From: Gordonia humi
GTDB taxonomy: Bacteria > Actinomycetota > Actinomycetes > Mycobacteriales > Mycobacteriaceae
Assembly (NCBI RefSeq): GCF_014197435.1
Contig: NZ_JACIFP010000001.1
Span: forward strand, 1,488,001-1,552,000
Direction of reading: 5' to 3'
Length of the DNA stretch: 64,000 nucleotides
The stretch's first letter is position 1; the number at the start of each line of letters is the position of its first letter. A program made the position numbers and the translations under genes. Below the pieces are notes generated by a model. The model was not told the origin of the DNA and made no database searches. It saw nothing but the letters and a program-made list of their open reading frames with translations. Shown piece after piece: positions 47,606 to 57,672 of this stretch.

Positions 47606-47796
47606 TGCGTGTCGTCGTCGATCTGGATCTGTGTCAGGGGCACGGAATGTGCGAGATGGAGGCGCCGGAGGTGTTCGAGGCTGGCCGCGACAGTGTCGCG
47701 GTTCTCGACCAGGCGCCGGGCGAGGCTCGGCGTGGTGAGGTCGAGGCCGCCGTGCGGTACTGCCCGACGCAGGCTCTGAAGATCGTGGAGGACTGA
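47605..47796 (+). CDS. [3Fe-4S] ferredoxin for the P450s
   Basis: A 63-residue ferredoxin too short to stand out alone. Cluster ligands are Cys10 and Cys16 in CQGHGMCEMEAP, where His13 replaces the fourth Cys, and Cys53 in RYCPTQAL; this is the 3Fe-4S type that partners bacterial P450s (compare Rv0763c). The ATG overlaps the cyp51 stop and the next gene starts 5 nt after its own stop. Confidence 0.92.
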   Translation: MRVVVDLDLCQGHGMCEMEAPEVFEAGRDSVAVLDQAPGEARRGEVEAAVRYCPTQALKIVED

Positions 47797-47801
47797 CCGA
47801 C

Positions 47802-49049
47802 GTGAGCATCGATGATCTGACCACGCCGCAGCTCGCGGCGTTGGTTCCCGAGCTCCTGCTGACCGGACAGCTGATCGACCGCAGCGGGATGGCACACCTG
47901 ATCTCGGCGTTCGGCCGCGACGGAATGGCGCAGGTGGCGATCGAGGAGTGGATGGCGGCCAGCCCGGTCTACACCGGTCGAATGCGGGCCGCACTGGGCA
48001 TCGACGGCGAGGGCGTCGTCGACATGTTCAAGTGTCTGCAGCTCGACATCGGGGCGCCGCCGCAGTTCATGGACTTCCGGTATCGGGTCGACGACGAGAA
48101 CCACGGGGCGTTCGTTCTGGACCACTGCGGCGCCCTTCTCGATGTGGAGCCGATGGGCGAGGACTATGTGACGGCCATGTGCCACACCATCGAGGACCCG
48201 ACCTTCGATGCGACGGCCATCGCGACGAACCGCCGTGCGCGGATCCGCCCGGTGCACCGTCCTCCGCGAGTGCCGGCCGATCGCACACCGCACTGCGAGT
48301 GGACGGTCACGATCGAGCCAGACCGGGACGAGCTGCCGCTGCCGGAGGTCACCGAGCCGATGCTGCTCCGTCGCGCGGCGACGGTCGAACTCAGTCCGAT
48401 CGATCCGGCCGCGCCGGACGGCCTCGTCGACTATCGCGGACCGCTGGTCGAGGACGTGAACTACACCGAGTGGTCCGGGTCCGCGCTGCGCCGGATCGTC
48501 GAAGAGGTGATGCTGCAGCACCAGTTGCTGTCCCTCGGCTTCCTCGACGCGGTGCGTCGTCGGACCGACGACGCCACGGCCGACGACATCTTCGACAAGC
48601 AACTCGTCGGCATCGCAGGCATCGCATCGGAGCGGATCGCGGCCGCGGTGCTCGACGGGCGGTCGGACGCCGCGGCGCTCGCCGCGGTGCTGAATCTCAA
48701 TCCGGTGTTCGGACCGCGCCAGTACACGGGCTTTCACGCCGTCGCCGTCGACGACGAGCGGGTCGAGGTCCACATCGCCCGCGACAGCGACGTGCTCGTC
48801 GACGGCGGTTGGCTGCGTCTGCTCGACGGCGGCCGACTCGGCGCGTTGGCATCCGCGGCGTTCGGCGTGGACCCGACGTGGGTGGTCGGCGAGGCGTCTC
48901 ATCGGTCGGACGAGACGGTGATCGGCATCGTGCGCGGGGAGCCGCAGAGGGAGTCGGGCGAGGTCGCGATCGTCCGGTTCTCGGCGGGACCGGAGTTCGA
49001 GTTCGTCGATCGAGGTCCGTCGCGTGCCATTCCCCTGACCGTCGTGTGA
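47802..49049 (+). CDS. unrecognised 415-aa protein at the end of the CYP51 operon
   Basis: Not recognised. It begins at GTG (VSIDDLTTPQLAALVPELLLTG) five nt after the ferredoxin. Conspicuous features are a Cys/His-bearing stretch (VLDHCGALLDVEPMGEDYVTAMCHTIEDPTFD) and an Arg-rich RRARIRPVHRPPR around residues 105-160, a helical middle region and a C-terminal half with DPTWVVGEASHRSDETVIGIV. No signal peptide or membrane helix. Its tight coupling to the P450 ferredoxin suggests it acts on the same substrate or pathway. A Cys/His metal or ligand site is possible. Confidence 0.75.
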   Translation: MSIDDLTTPQLAALVPELLLTGQLIDRSGMAHLISAFGRDGMAQVAIEEWMAASPVYTGRMRAALGIDGEGVVDMFKCLQLDIGAPPQFMDFRYRVDDENHGAFVLDHCGALLDVEPMGEDYVTAMCHTIEDPTFDATAIATNRRARIRPVHRPPRVPADRTPHCEWTVTIEPDRDELPLPEVTEPMLLRRAATVELSPIDPAAPDGLVDYRGPLVEDVNYTEWSGSALRRIVEEVMLQHQLLSLGFLDAVRRRTDDATADDIFDKQLVGIAGIASERIAAAVLDGRSDAAALAAVLNLNPVFGPRQYTGFHAVAVDDERVEVHIARDSDVLVDGGWLRLLDGGRLGALASAAFGVDPTWVVGEASHRSDETVIGIVRGEPQRESGEVAIVRFSAGPEFEFVDRGPSRAIPLTVV

Positions 49050-49088
49050 CCAGAGGCGAAAGATCGTGTCAGATGGGCTTCTTAAAGT

Positions 49089-49115
49089 GACTCATCGCGG
49101 CGAGCGACGACTCAT
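49089..49115. promoter_or_regulatory. 20-bp-spaced direct repeats upstream of the AraC genes
   Basis: GACTCAT occurs at 49089-49095 and again at 49109-49115, exactly 20 bp apart, which places both on the same helical face as expected for AraC-type half-sites. GGCGATTTCCGCC, a short inverted repeat, follows at about 49182-49194. The 177-bp gap holds nothing else I can identify. Confidence 0.4.
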
Positions 49116-49226
49116 TTCTCGACGCCACGCAAGCAACGGACTGCGTATTGCGGTCGCACGCTCTATCTTGGGTCAGAGAGCGGCGATTTCCGCCGAAAGT
49201 CCTGTTCAAGATGAGTGAGGTTTGCG

Positions 49227-50282
49227 ATGCCGCGGTCTCTTCGTTCAGTTGGTCCGACGTTGGAGCGGCGCTCTGCCGACGACGTCAGGTTGACGCCGGC
49301 GATCGTCACGGCATGGGAAGCGCGTCTAGGCGTCGAGCGCGAGCGCATGGTGGAGCCGTGCACCGCGTGGCCGTCGACCAAGCCGTACGAGATATACGAC
49401 GGGATCGTGCTCAGTTCGTCGACCGATGAACCGCTTCGATCCGTGCAGTACAGCCGGCGGCTGTCGATGATGTCGTCGTTCTGCGTCCTGGTGTCGCCGG
49501 TCCGGATCGAACGCGCGAACGTCGCCGGTGACGCCGATGAGCGAGATCGGCTGATCGTGAGCGTCTCCGGTTTTCGCGGCGACTCGGTGGTCGCGCAGAA
49601 CGGGCGTGAGAACAGGTACGGATCGGGCGATCTCGCGGTCGTGTCGACGCAGGCGCCGTTCGTGCACACCACGTCGGCGATCCGGGACGCCGCGGGCCTC
49701 GTCATACCGTTCACCGCGCTGGGCCGGTTCCGCTACCTCGCCGAGCGACCACGCCGTGAGATGGGCGGCCGGACGCCGCTGGCGCGCGCCGCCGCCGGGT
49801 TCGTTCGACGATTCGCCATCGACTCCGCGGTCGCGGGCGCCCGTGTGTCCTCGGACGCCGAGCTCGCGGTGATCGACCTGCTCGCTGCGGCGCTCGCCGA
49901 GCTGACTCTCGACGGACGCTACAGTCTGCAGGACGACCGGCTGTTCAACCGGCAGGCGGCGTCGGACCTGATCGCACGCCGGTACCGGGATCCGTCGTTC
50001 ACCACAGACATGATCGCCGAGGAGTTGCACATGTCGCGGCGGCACGTGTACCGGCTCTTCGAGGACTTCGGGTCCTCGCCCGCGGAGCTGATCGCCGAGG
50101 CGCGGGTCGAGGCCGGACGCAAGATGCTCGACGAGAATCCGTGGATGCAGATCGGGGACATCGCGACGGCGTCCGGTTTCCGGTCCCTCGCGACGTTCCG
50201 GAACCAGTTCAAGACCAGGTACGGGGTCAGTCCGCTGGAGTACCGCGAACGGATCGCGGGCCCAGTGCGCGAGCGATGCTGA
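49227..50282 (+). CDS. AraC-family transcriptional regulator (first of tandem pair)
   Basis: A 351-residue regulator with an N-terminal cupin-type ligand domain (AraC_binding_2-like) and C-terminal double helix-turn-helix: FTTDMIAEELHMSRRHVYRLFEDFG and IGDIATASGFRSLATFRNQFKTRYGVSPLEYRE. ATG 49227 has GTGAGG upstream; GTG 49215 is an alternative. Such regulators typically activate catabolic operons. It is followed 6 nt later by a paralogue. Confidence 0.87.
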   Translation: MPRSLRSVGPTLERRSADDVRLTPAIVTAWEARLGVERERMVEPCTAWPSTKPYEIYDGIVLSSSTDEPLRSVQYSRRLSMMSSFCVLVSPVRIERANVAGDADERDRLIVSVSGFRGDSVVAQNGRENRYGSGDLAVVSTQAPFVHTTSAIRDAAGLVIPFTALGRFRYLAERPRREMGGRTPLARAAAGFVRRFAIDSAVAGARVSSDAELAVIDLLAAALAELTLDGRYSLQDDRLFNRQAASDLIARRYRDPSFTTDMIAEELHMSRRHVYRLFEDFGSSPAELIAEARVEAGRKMLDENPWMQIGDIATASGFRSLATFRNQFKTRYGVSPLEYRERIAGPVRERC

Positions 50283-50288
50283 CCGGGG

Positions 50289-51296
50289 ATGAGTGGCAAG
50301 AACGTGCCGTTCGTCCCCACGGAACGGTTCGCGTCGACCCTGACTCCGGCGATCATCGCGGCGTGGCAGAAGCGTCTCGGTGTCGACGCCGCGACGATCG
50401 TCGACCCGATGCGGTTGGGCGACACGGTGGCGCGCGTGTCGTTCTCCTCGAACCGGACCGAAGGGCTGGGCACACTGCGGTACGGGCACATGCTCTCCCA
50501 GTCGGCCGTCTACTGCTCGCTGCAGACGCCTGTGCGCATCGAGTGCACGGCCGAATCGATCCGTGAGGACCCTCGTGAAGTGCTCATCGCCAGCGTGTCG
50601 CCGATCCGGGGAGAGTCGACCCTCTGGCAGCGAGGGCAGGAGTATCGGTATGCGCCGCGCGACCTGATCCTGGTCCCGACGCTGTATCCGTTCGTCCGCG
50701 CGACGACGACGATCCACGAGTCGGCGGGCCTGTTCATCCGTCTCTCCGCCCTCGGCGCCCACCGGTATCTCGCCGAACGCTCGCGCCGGGCGTCGGGGAC
50801 GGACACGCCCCTGGCCAGGGCCACGGCCACCTTCCTCCGTCGGTTCGCCGTCGACACGGCGGTGACCGGCGCCCAGGTGCCCGCTGACACGGAACTGGCC
50901 GTCATCGACCTGGTCACCGCGGCTCTGGCCGAACTGACCCTGGACGACCGCTACCGCCTGCAGGACGATCGACTGTATGTCCGGCAGACGGTGATCGACC
51001 TGGTCGCCCGCCGCTACCGGGATCCGTCCTTCGGGACGGATGCGATCGCCGACGAACTGCACATCTCGCGGCGACACCTGTATCGGCTGTTCTCCGAACT
51101 CGACACATCGCCCGCGGAGCTCATCGCCGACAAGCGGGTCGAGGCCGGGCGCGAGATGCTCGAGGAGAGGCCGTGGACGCGGATCGGCGACATCGCGACG
51201 GCCGTCGGCTTCCGCTCACTGGCGACGTTCCGCAACCAGTTCAAGGCGCGGCACGGGATCAGCCCGTTGGAGTTCCGCGAGCGGATCCGCGGTTGA
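50289..51296 (+). CDS. AraC-family transcriptional regulator (second of tandem pair)
   Basis: A 335-residue paralogue of the preceding gene; the two share LDDRYRLQDDRLYVRQ-like, ELHISRRHLYRLF-like and DIATAVGFRSLATFRNQFKARHG-like blocks, while the ligand-binding halves differ more. This points to a local duplication with altered effector specificity. The gap of 6 nt suggests co-transcription. Confidence 0.87.
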   Translation: MSGKNVPFVPTERFASTLTPAIIAAWQKRLGVDAATIVDPMRLGDTVARVSFSSNRTEGLGTLRYGHMLSQSAVYCSLQTPVRIECTAESIREDPREVLIASVSPIRGESTLWQRGQEYRYAPRDLILVPTLYPFVRATTTIHESAGLFIRLSALGAHRYLAERSRRASGTDTPLARATATFLRRFAVDTAVTGAQVPADTELAVIDLVTAALAELTLDDRYRLQDDRLYVRQTVIDLVARRYRDPSFGTDAIADELHISRRHLYRLFSELDTSPAELIADKRVEAGREMLEERPWTRIGDIATAVGFRSLATFRNQFKARHGISPLEFRERIRG

Positions 51297-51304
51297 ACAC
51301 GAAC

Positions 51305-52183
51305 TCACACGTCGAAGCGCACATCGGCGGTGGCGTGTGCGAGCAGGGTCCCGTCGTCGTCGCGTAGGTCGGCGTCGAACACCGACAGCCGACGGCCCAG
51401 CTTCACCGGGGTCACTCGGACGTGGACGCCGCGTCCGTCGACGGCGGGGGAGCGGAGGAAGGCGACGGTGAAGTCGACCATCTGATACCTCTGACCCGGG
51501 CCGGTGAACGACTGCGCGCCCAGCGAGCAGCCCTGGGCGACGATCGCGCCGATGACGCCGCCGTGCATGGTGCCCATCACGTTGCCCATCCACGGTGCGG
51601 TCTCGGCGGTGAAGGTGAGGGCGGTGTCGTCGACAGCGGTGATCGAGCCGCCGAGCAGGCGGGCGAGTGGGCCGATCGGAGCGCCGTCACGGATGGCCGA
51701 GACGATCTCGCGGCCGGTCAGATCGACGGGCGGTGCGGTGACGGCGGGATGTGCGTTCGGTGATTCGGGAACCGAGAGGTGCAGGCCGGGTCTGGCGTCG
51801 GTGACCCGCCCCACCCGCACGTTGCGCGCGAGCCCGGTGCACAGGAGACGGTCGCCGTCGCCGACGATGTCGACCGACGTGGTGCCATAGGTGTGCGACG
51901 ACATGCGCAGATCGGCGGTCGCGGTCAGATACTCGTCGACGGCGGGCCGTTCGAGCATCGACATGGTCAGCCGGGCCTGCAGTGACGACACGGACGGCTC
52001 GGCGAGGTAGAAGCGGAGTCCGCCGAGGTCGTCGAAGAGCACGGTGAGCGCGGGCATCTCGATGAGTCCGCGGTGATCGGTCAGCGAGGTGCCGAGCGCC
52101 TGGTTCATCGTCCATTCGTCGCCGTCGGAGGTGCGGCCGATGGCGAAGGCGTCGATGGGATCGGTGGGCGCGGTGACGAGCAT
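51305..52183 (-). CDS. tandem-hotdog acyl-CoA thioesterase (PaaI family)
   Basis: A 292-residue protein with two hotdog domains. The N-terminal one lacks an obvious HGG; the C-terminal one has GNVMGTMHGGVIGAIVAQGCSLGAQS, the PaaI-type motif. Probably hydrolyses acyl-CoA esters. It converges with the AraC pair (9-nt gap) and diverges from the carboxylase operon, so may share its control region. Confidence 0.82.
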   Translation of the reverse strand: MLVTAPTDPIDAFAIGRTSDGDEWTMNQALGTSLTDHRGLIEMPALTVLFDDLGGLRFYLAEPSVSSLQARLTMSMLERPAVDEYLTATADLRMSSHTYGTTSVDIVGDGDRLLCTGLARNVRVGRVTDARPGLHLSVPESPNAHPAVTAPPVDLTGREIVSAIRDGAPIGPLARLLGGSITAVDDTALTFTAETAPWMGNVMGTMHGGVIGAIVAQGCSLGAQSFTGPGQRYQMVDFTVAFLRSPAVDGRGVHVRVTPVKLGRRLSVFDADLRDDDGTLLAHATADVRFDV

Positions 52184-52271
52184 GGCTCATGTGTATCAGC
52201 AACACCGGTGTGAGCTGCGGCTCGTCGAGGCGACCTCGGTGAGAACGACGTGCTCGCACGGCTCGAGCCGA

Positions 52272-52297
52272 CATGAAACAATCATTCATGCTTGATT
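52272..52297. promoter_or_regulatory. overlapping inverted repeats upstream of the carboxylase operon
   Basis: CATGAA-N7-TTCATG (52272-52290) and AATCA-N8-TGATT (52280-52297) overlap in an unusually AT-rich patch 30-55 nt before the first gene of the operon. These are plausible binding sites for the TetR regulator encoded at the operon's end. Confidence 0.5.
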
Positions 52298-52326
52298 AAT
52301 TCTCGAACCTGTGTGACCCTCGACGC

Positions 52327-53112
52327 ATGGCGATCGCGGACGACCTCCGGGCCGAGTACGAGTCCCTCGATGCACTGGTGGCGGATCTGTCCGACACGCA
52401 GTGGGCGACGGCCACACCCGCCGACGGGTGGGACGTCGCACATCAGGTCGGACACATCCTGTGGACCGACCGAGTGTCGTTGGTGGCGGTGACCGATCCG
52501 GAGCGGTTCGCGTCGGAACTCCTGGCCGAAGCGGGTGAAGACCCTCTCGGCTTCGTCGACGCGGCGGCCGACGAGGAGGCGCTGCGCCCGCCCGCCGAAC
52601 TGCTCGCCGACTGGCGCGAGACGCGCGGCAGGCTCGTCGACGCTCTCGAGGCCGTACCGGACGGAACGAGACTGCCGTGGTTCGGTCCACCGATGTCGGC
52701 GACGTCGATGATGACCGCCCGCATCATGGAGACCTGGGCGCACGGACTCGACGTCGCCGACGCGTTCGGCGTGCGGGTCGAGCCGACCGACCGGATCCGC
52801 AACGTCGCCCACATCGGCGTCCGCACCCGAGACTTCGCGTACCTGGTGAACGAGAAGACCCCGCCCGCCGAACCGTTCCGCGTGGAACTGACCGGCCCGA
52901 ACGGGGACGTCTGGACGTGGGGTCCGGACGACGCGTCGAACATCGTCCGCGGACCGGCGATCGACTTCGCCGAACTCGTCACACAGCGGCGGGCACTGGC
53001 CGATCTGGACCTCGAGATCATCGGCGACGACGCCGCCGAATGGGCATCGATCGCTCAATGCTTCGCCGGCCCGCCCGGATCGGGCCGCACTCCCAGCACG
53101 GAAGGACACTGA
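52327..53112 (+). CDS. DinB-fold, TIGR03084-type (mycothiol-dependent isomerase-like) protein
   Basis: A 261-residue protein of the DinB/mycothiol-dependent maleylpyruvate isomerase-like superfamily. The putative metal ligands lie in [15 protein letters not shown] and in [21 protein letters not shown], typical His positions for this four-helix bundle. A C-terminal beta domain follows ([15 protein letters not shown]). It is the first gene of the acyl-CoA carboxylase operon, next to AtuA, an arrangement seen in other actinobacteria. The reaction is unknown. Confidence 0.8.
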   Translation: MAIADDLRAEYESLDALVADLSDTQWATATPADGWDVAHQVGHILWTDRVSLVAVTDPERFASELLAEAGEDPLGFVDAAADEEALRPPAELLADWRETRGRLVDALEAVPDGTRLPWFGPPMSATSMMTARIMETWAHGLDVADAFGVRVEPTDRIRNVAHIGVRTRDFAYLVNEKTPPAEPFRVELTGPNGDVWTWGPDDASNIVRGPAIDFAELVTQRRALADLDLEIIGDDAAEWASIAQCFAGPPGSGRTPSTEGH

Positions 53113-53114
53113 AC

Positions 53115-54824
53115 ATGGCTCCCGCATCGGTCCGTATCGGCAATGCGTCCGGTTTCTACGGCGACCGGATCACCGCCGTCCACGAGATGCTCGAGGGTGG
53201 ACGACTCGACTACCTGACCGGCGACTACCTCGCCGAACTGACCATGCTCATCCTCGGCAAGGACCGGATGAAGGATCAGTCGCTGGGCTACGCCAAGACG
53301 TTCCTGCGGCAGATGGAGACGGGCCTCGGTCTCGCCGTCGACAAGGGGGTGAAGGTAGTCGTCAACGCGGGTGGTCTCAATCCGCACGGACTGGCCGTCG
53401 CGTTGCGTCAGCTCGCCGCGAAGGTGAGCGTCGACGCGCAGATCGCCTTCGTCAACGGCGACGACATCGCTCCGCGCGCAGCGGAACTCGGCCTCGGCAC
53501 CCCGATCACCGCCAACGCCTACCTCGGCGGATTCGGTATCAAGGCCGCACTCGACCGTGGGGCCGACGTCGTCGTCACCGGGCGTGTGACCGACGCTTCG
53601 TTGACCGTCGGCGCGGCGGCGTCGGCGTTCGGCTGGGGCTACGACGACCTCGACGCCGTCGCGGGTGCGATCGTCGCCGGACACGTCATCGAGTGCGGCA
53701 CCCAGGCCACCGGCGGCAACTACTCGTTCTTCCGCGAGGTGCCGATGGATCGCCCGCTCGGCTTCCCCGTCGCCGAGGTGGCCGCCGACGGGACGTCGGT
53801 CATCACCAAGCACGACGGCACCGGGGGAGCGGTCACCGTCGGCACCGTGACCGCGCAGTTGTTGTACGAGATCCAGGGGCCGCGCTACTACAACCCGGAC
53901 GCCACGGCGCTCTTGGACACCGTCGAACTGGCCCAGGTCGGCGACGATCGCGTCGCGATCACCGGGGTTCGCGGGGAGGCTCCGCCGAAGGATCTGAAGG
54001 TCTCGCTCAACCACTTGGCGGGCGTCCGCAACGAGGTCGACGTGGTGATCACCGGCCTCGACGTCGACGCCAAAGCTGAACTGTTCCGCGCACAGTTCGA
54101 GGCGGCCCTGCCGAGTGCGCCCGCCGAGTTGACCTGGGAACTGTCCCGCATCGATCGCGCCGACGCCGACACACAGGAGAAGGCGAGCGCGGTGCTGCGC
54201 TGCGTCGCCCGCGACCCCGATCCGAAGGTCGTCGGCCGACCGTTCAGCGCCACCGCCGTCGAACTCGCGCTCGCGAGCTTCCCCGGTTTCACCTTGACCT
54301 CGCCTCCCGGCAACGGATCGCCGTACGGGGTGTTCGAACCCGGATACGTCGACGCCGGACTCGTCGAGCATCTAGTGAATCAGCCCGACGGAGTGTCGGT
54401 GGTGATCGAGCCGTCGCCGTTGCGCACCGAACCGATCCGCGACGTGTCCGTTCCCGATTCGGGGCCCGTCGCCGACCGCGGTGCGACGCGCCGCGCACCG
54501 ATCGGCGAGGTCGTCGGCGCGCGCAGCGGTGACAAGGGAGGCAGCGCGAACATCGGCGTCTGGGCGCGCGGCGACGACGAGTACGCCTGGCTCGACGAGA
54601 CGCTCAGCGTCGCCAAGCTCAAAGAACTGCTTCCCGAGACGGCCGATCTGACTGTCCACCGCTATCGCCTGCCGAAGATGAAAGCGCTCAACTTCGTCAT
54701 CGAAGGCGTTCTCGGGCGCGGTGTGGCCGAGAACGTCCGCTTCGACCCCCAGGCCAAGGGGCTGGGGGAATGGTTGCGGTCGCGGGTCGTGGACGTGCCC
54801 GTGAGATTCGGCTCGCCCGACTAG
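53115..54824 (+). CDS. acyclic terpene utilisation AtuA-family protein (DUF1446)
   Basis: A 569-residue AtuA/DUF1446 protein. Characteristic blocks are VRIGNASGFYGDRITA, KVVVNAGGLNPHGLA, DVVVTGRVTDASLTVGAAASAFGW, GHVIECGTQATGGNYSFF and GARSGDKGGSANIGVWAR near the C-terminus. In Pseudomonas atuA belongs to the citronellol/geraniol pathway, though its exact reaction is unresolved. The matching mycobacterial gene is Rv0976c. Start ATG 53115 lies 2 nt after the previous stop. Confidence 0.88.
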   Translation: MAPASVRIGNASGFYGDRITAVHEMLEGGRLDYLTGDYLAELTMLILGKDRMKDQSLGYAKTFLRQMETGLGLAVDKGVKVVVNAGGLNPHGLAVALRQLAAKVSVDAQIAFVNGDDIAPRAAELGLGTPITANAYLGGFGIKAALDRGADVVVTGRVTDASLTVGAAASAFGWGYDDLDAVAGAIVAGHVIECGTQATGGNYSFFREVPMDRPLGFPVAEVAADGTSVITKHDGTGGAVTVGTVTAQLLYEIQGPRYYNPDATALLDTVELAQVGDDRVAITGVRGEAPPKDLKVSLNHLAGVRNEVDVVITGLDVDAKAELFRAQFEAALPSAPAELTWELSRIDRADADTQEKASAVLRCVARDPDPKVVGRPFSATAVELALASFPGFTLTSPPGNGSPYGVFEPGYVDAGLVEHLVNQPDGVSVVIEPSPLRTEPIRDVSVPDSGPVADRGATRRAPIGEVVGARSGDKGGSANIGVWARGDDEYAWLDETLSVAKLKELLPETADLTVHRYRLPKMKALNFVIEGVLGRGVAENVRFDPQAKGLGEWLRSRVVDVPVRFGSPD

Positions 54825-54873
54825 CCCGGGTGGGCCGGCGGGGTATCTCGACAATCGCGAAGAAGGAGAACAC

Positions 54874-56034
54874 ATGCCCATCCCCAGCTCGATCTGGGAC
54901 AGTCCGGAACGACTCGCGCTGCGTGAGACCGTAGCCGGATTCCTGGCGCGCCATGTCGTCGGCGCACAGGACGAATGGGAGCGCACCGGGCTGATCCCGC
55001 GTGATCTCCATCTGGCGGCGGCCGAGCTCGGGCTCTTCGGCCTCGGCGTGCCCGAGGAGGTCGGCGGATCCGGCGGCGACCTGGTCGATTCGACGATCCT
55101 CGGTGAGGAGTTCCACTACCGCGGCGGTGCGGGCGGCGTGTTCGCATCGTTGTTCACACACGGCATCGCGCTGCCGCATCTCATCGCGGCGGGCGATCCC
55201 GCTCAGATCGAGAAGTGGGTGCGACCGACGCTCGAAGGGCGGATGATCGGCTCGCTGGCGATCACCGAGCCGAGCGGCGGCAGCGACGTCGGACATCTGC
55301 GGACCTCCGCGGTGCGCGAGGGTGACCACTATGTGGTCAACGGCGCCAAGACCTTCATCACGTCCGCGGTCCGCGCCGACTTCGTGGTGACCGCGGTCCG
55401 CACGGGCGGCCCGGGCGCCGCGGGCGTCTCCCTGCTCGTCATCGAGAAGGGCACGCCGGGATTCGAGGTGGCGCGCAAGCTCGACAAGATGGGCTGGCTC
55501 GCGTCCGATACGGCGGAGCTGTCGTTCGTCGACGCCCGGGTGCCGGTGGAGAACCTGGTGGGAGCGGAGAATTCGGGATTCGCGCAGATCGCGCAGGCCT
55601 TCGTCACCGAGCGCGCCGGTCTGGCCGTCCAGGCGTACGCGAGTGCGCAGCGCTGCCTGGACTTGACCCTCGACTGGGTCCGCGACCGCGAGACGTTCGG
55701 CCGTCCGCTGATATCGCGCCAGTCCGTGCAGGACACCGTCACCGAGATGGCTCGTCGTATCGACATCGCGCGCACGTACACGCGTGCCGTCGTCGAACGG
55801 AAGGTGGACTCCGACGACGATCTGATCGCCGAGATCTGCTTCGCCAAGAACACGGCCGTCGAGACCGGCGAGTGGGTGGCGAACAAGGCCGTCCAACTGT
55901 TCGGCGGCATGGGCTACATGCGCGAGTCGGAAGTGGAACGCCAGTACCGGGACATGCGCATTCTGGGCATCGGCGGCGGCACCAACGAGATCCTCACCGG
56001 TCTGGCCGCGAAACGATTGGGGTACCAGGCATGA
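54874..56034 (+). CDS. fadE13: acyl-CoA dehydrogenase (FadE13-like)
   Basis: A 386-residue FAD-dependent acyl-CoA dehydrogenase. FAD/substrate motifs IGSLAITEPSGGSDVGHLRTSA, TFITSAVRADFVV and C-terminal QLFGGMGYMRESEVERQYRDMRILGIGGGTNEI are intact. Gene order identifies it with M. tuberculosis fadE13 (from memory). It probably introduces the alpha,beta double bond in a branched acyl-CoA that is then carboxylated. A repeat element lies in the 28-nt gap before the next gene. Confidence 0.88.
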   Translation: MPIPSSIWDSPERLALRETVAGFLARHVVGAQDEWERTGLIPRDLHLAAAELGLFGLGVPEEVGGSGGDLVDSTILGEEFHYRGGAGGVFASLFTHGIALPHLIAAGDPAQIEKWVRPTLEGRMIGSLAITEPSGGSDVGHLRTSAVREGDHYVVNGAKTFITSAVRADFVVTAVRTGGPGAAGVSLLVIEKGTPGFEVARKLDKMGWLASDTAELSFVDARVPVENLVGAENSGFAQIAQAFVTERAGLAVQAYASAQRCLDLTLDWVRDRETFGRPLISRQSVQDTVTEMARRIDIARTYTRAVVERKVDSDDDLIAEICFAKNTAVETGEWVANKAVQLFGGMGYMRESEVERQYRDMRILGIGGGTNEILTGLAAKRLGYQA

Positions 56035-56036
56035 CG

Positions 56037-56057
56037 GAACGAGCGAAGCGAGAGGGA
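56037..56057. repeat. partial dispersed repeat in the fadE13-accD2 gap
   Basis: The segment carries GAGCGAAGCGAG, the core of the repeat family also seen at 23322, 58503, 58543 and 59766. It sits just upstream of the accD2 start and overlaps its ribosome-binding region. Confidence 0.55.
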
Positions 56058-56062
56058 ATCTG

Positions 56063-57661
<1,599 letters not shown>

Positions 57662-57672
57662 GGAGAGAACAC

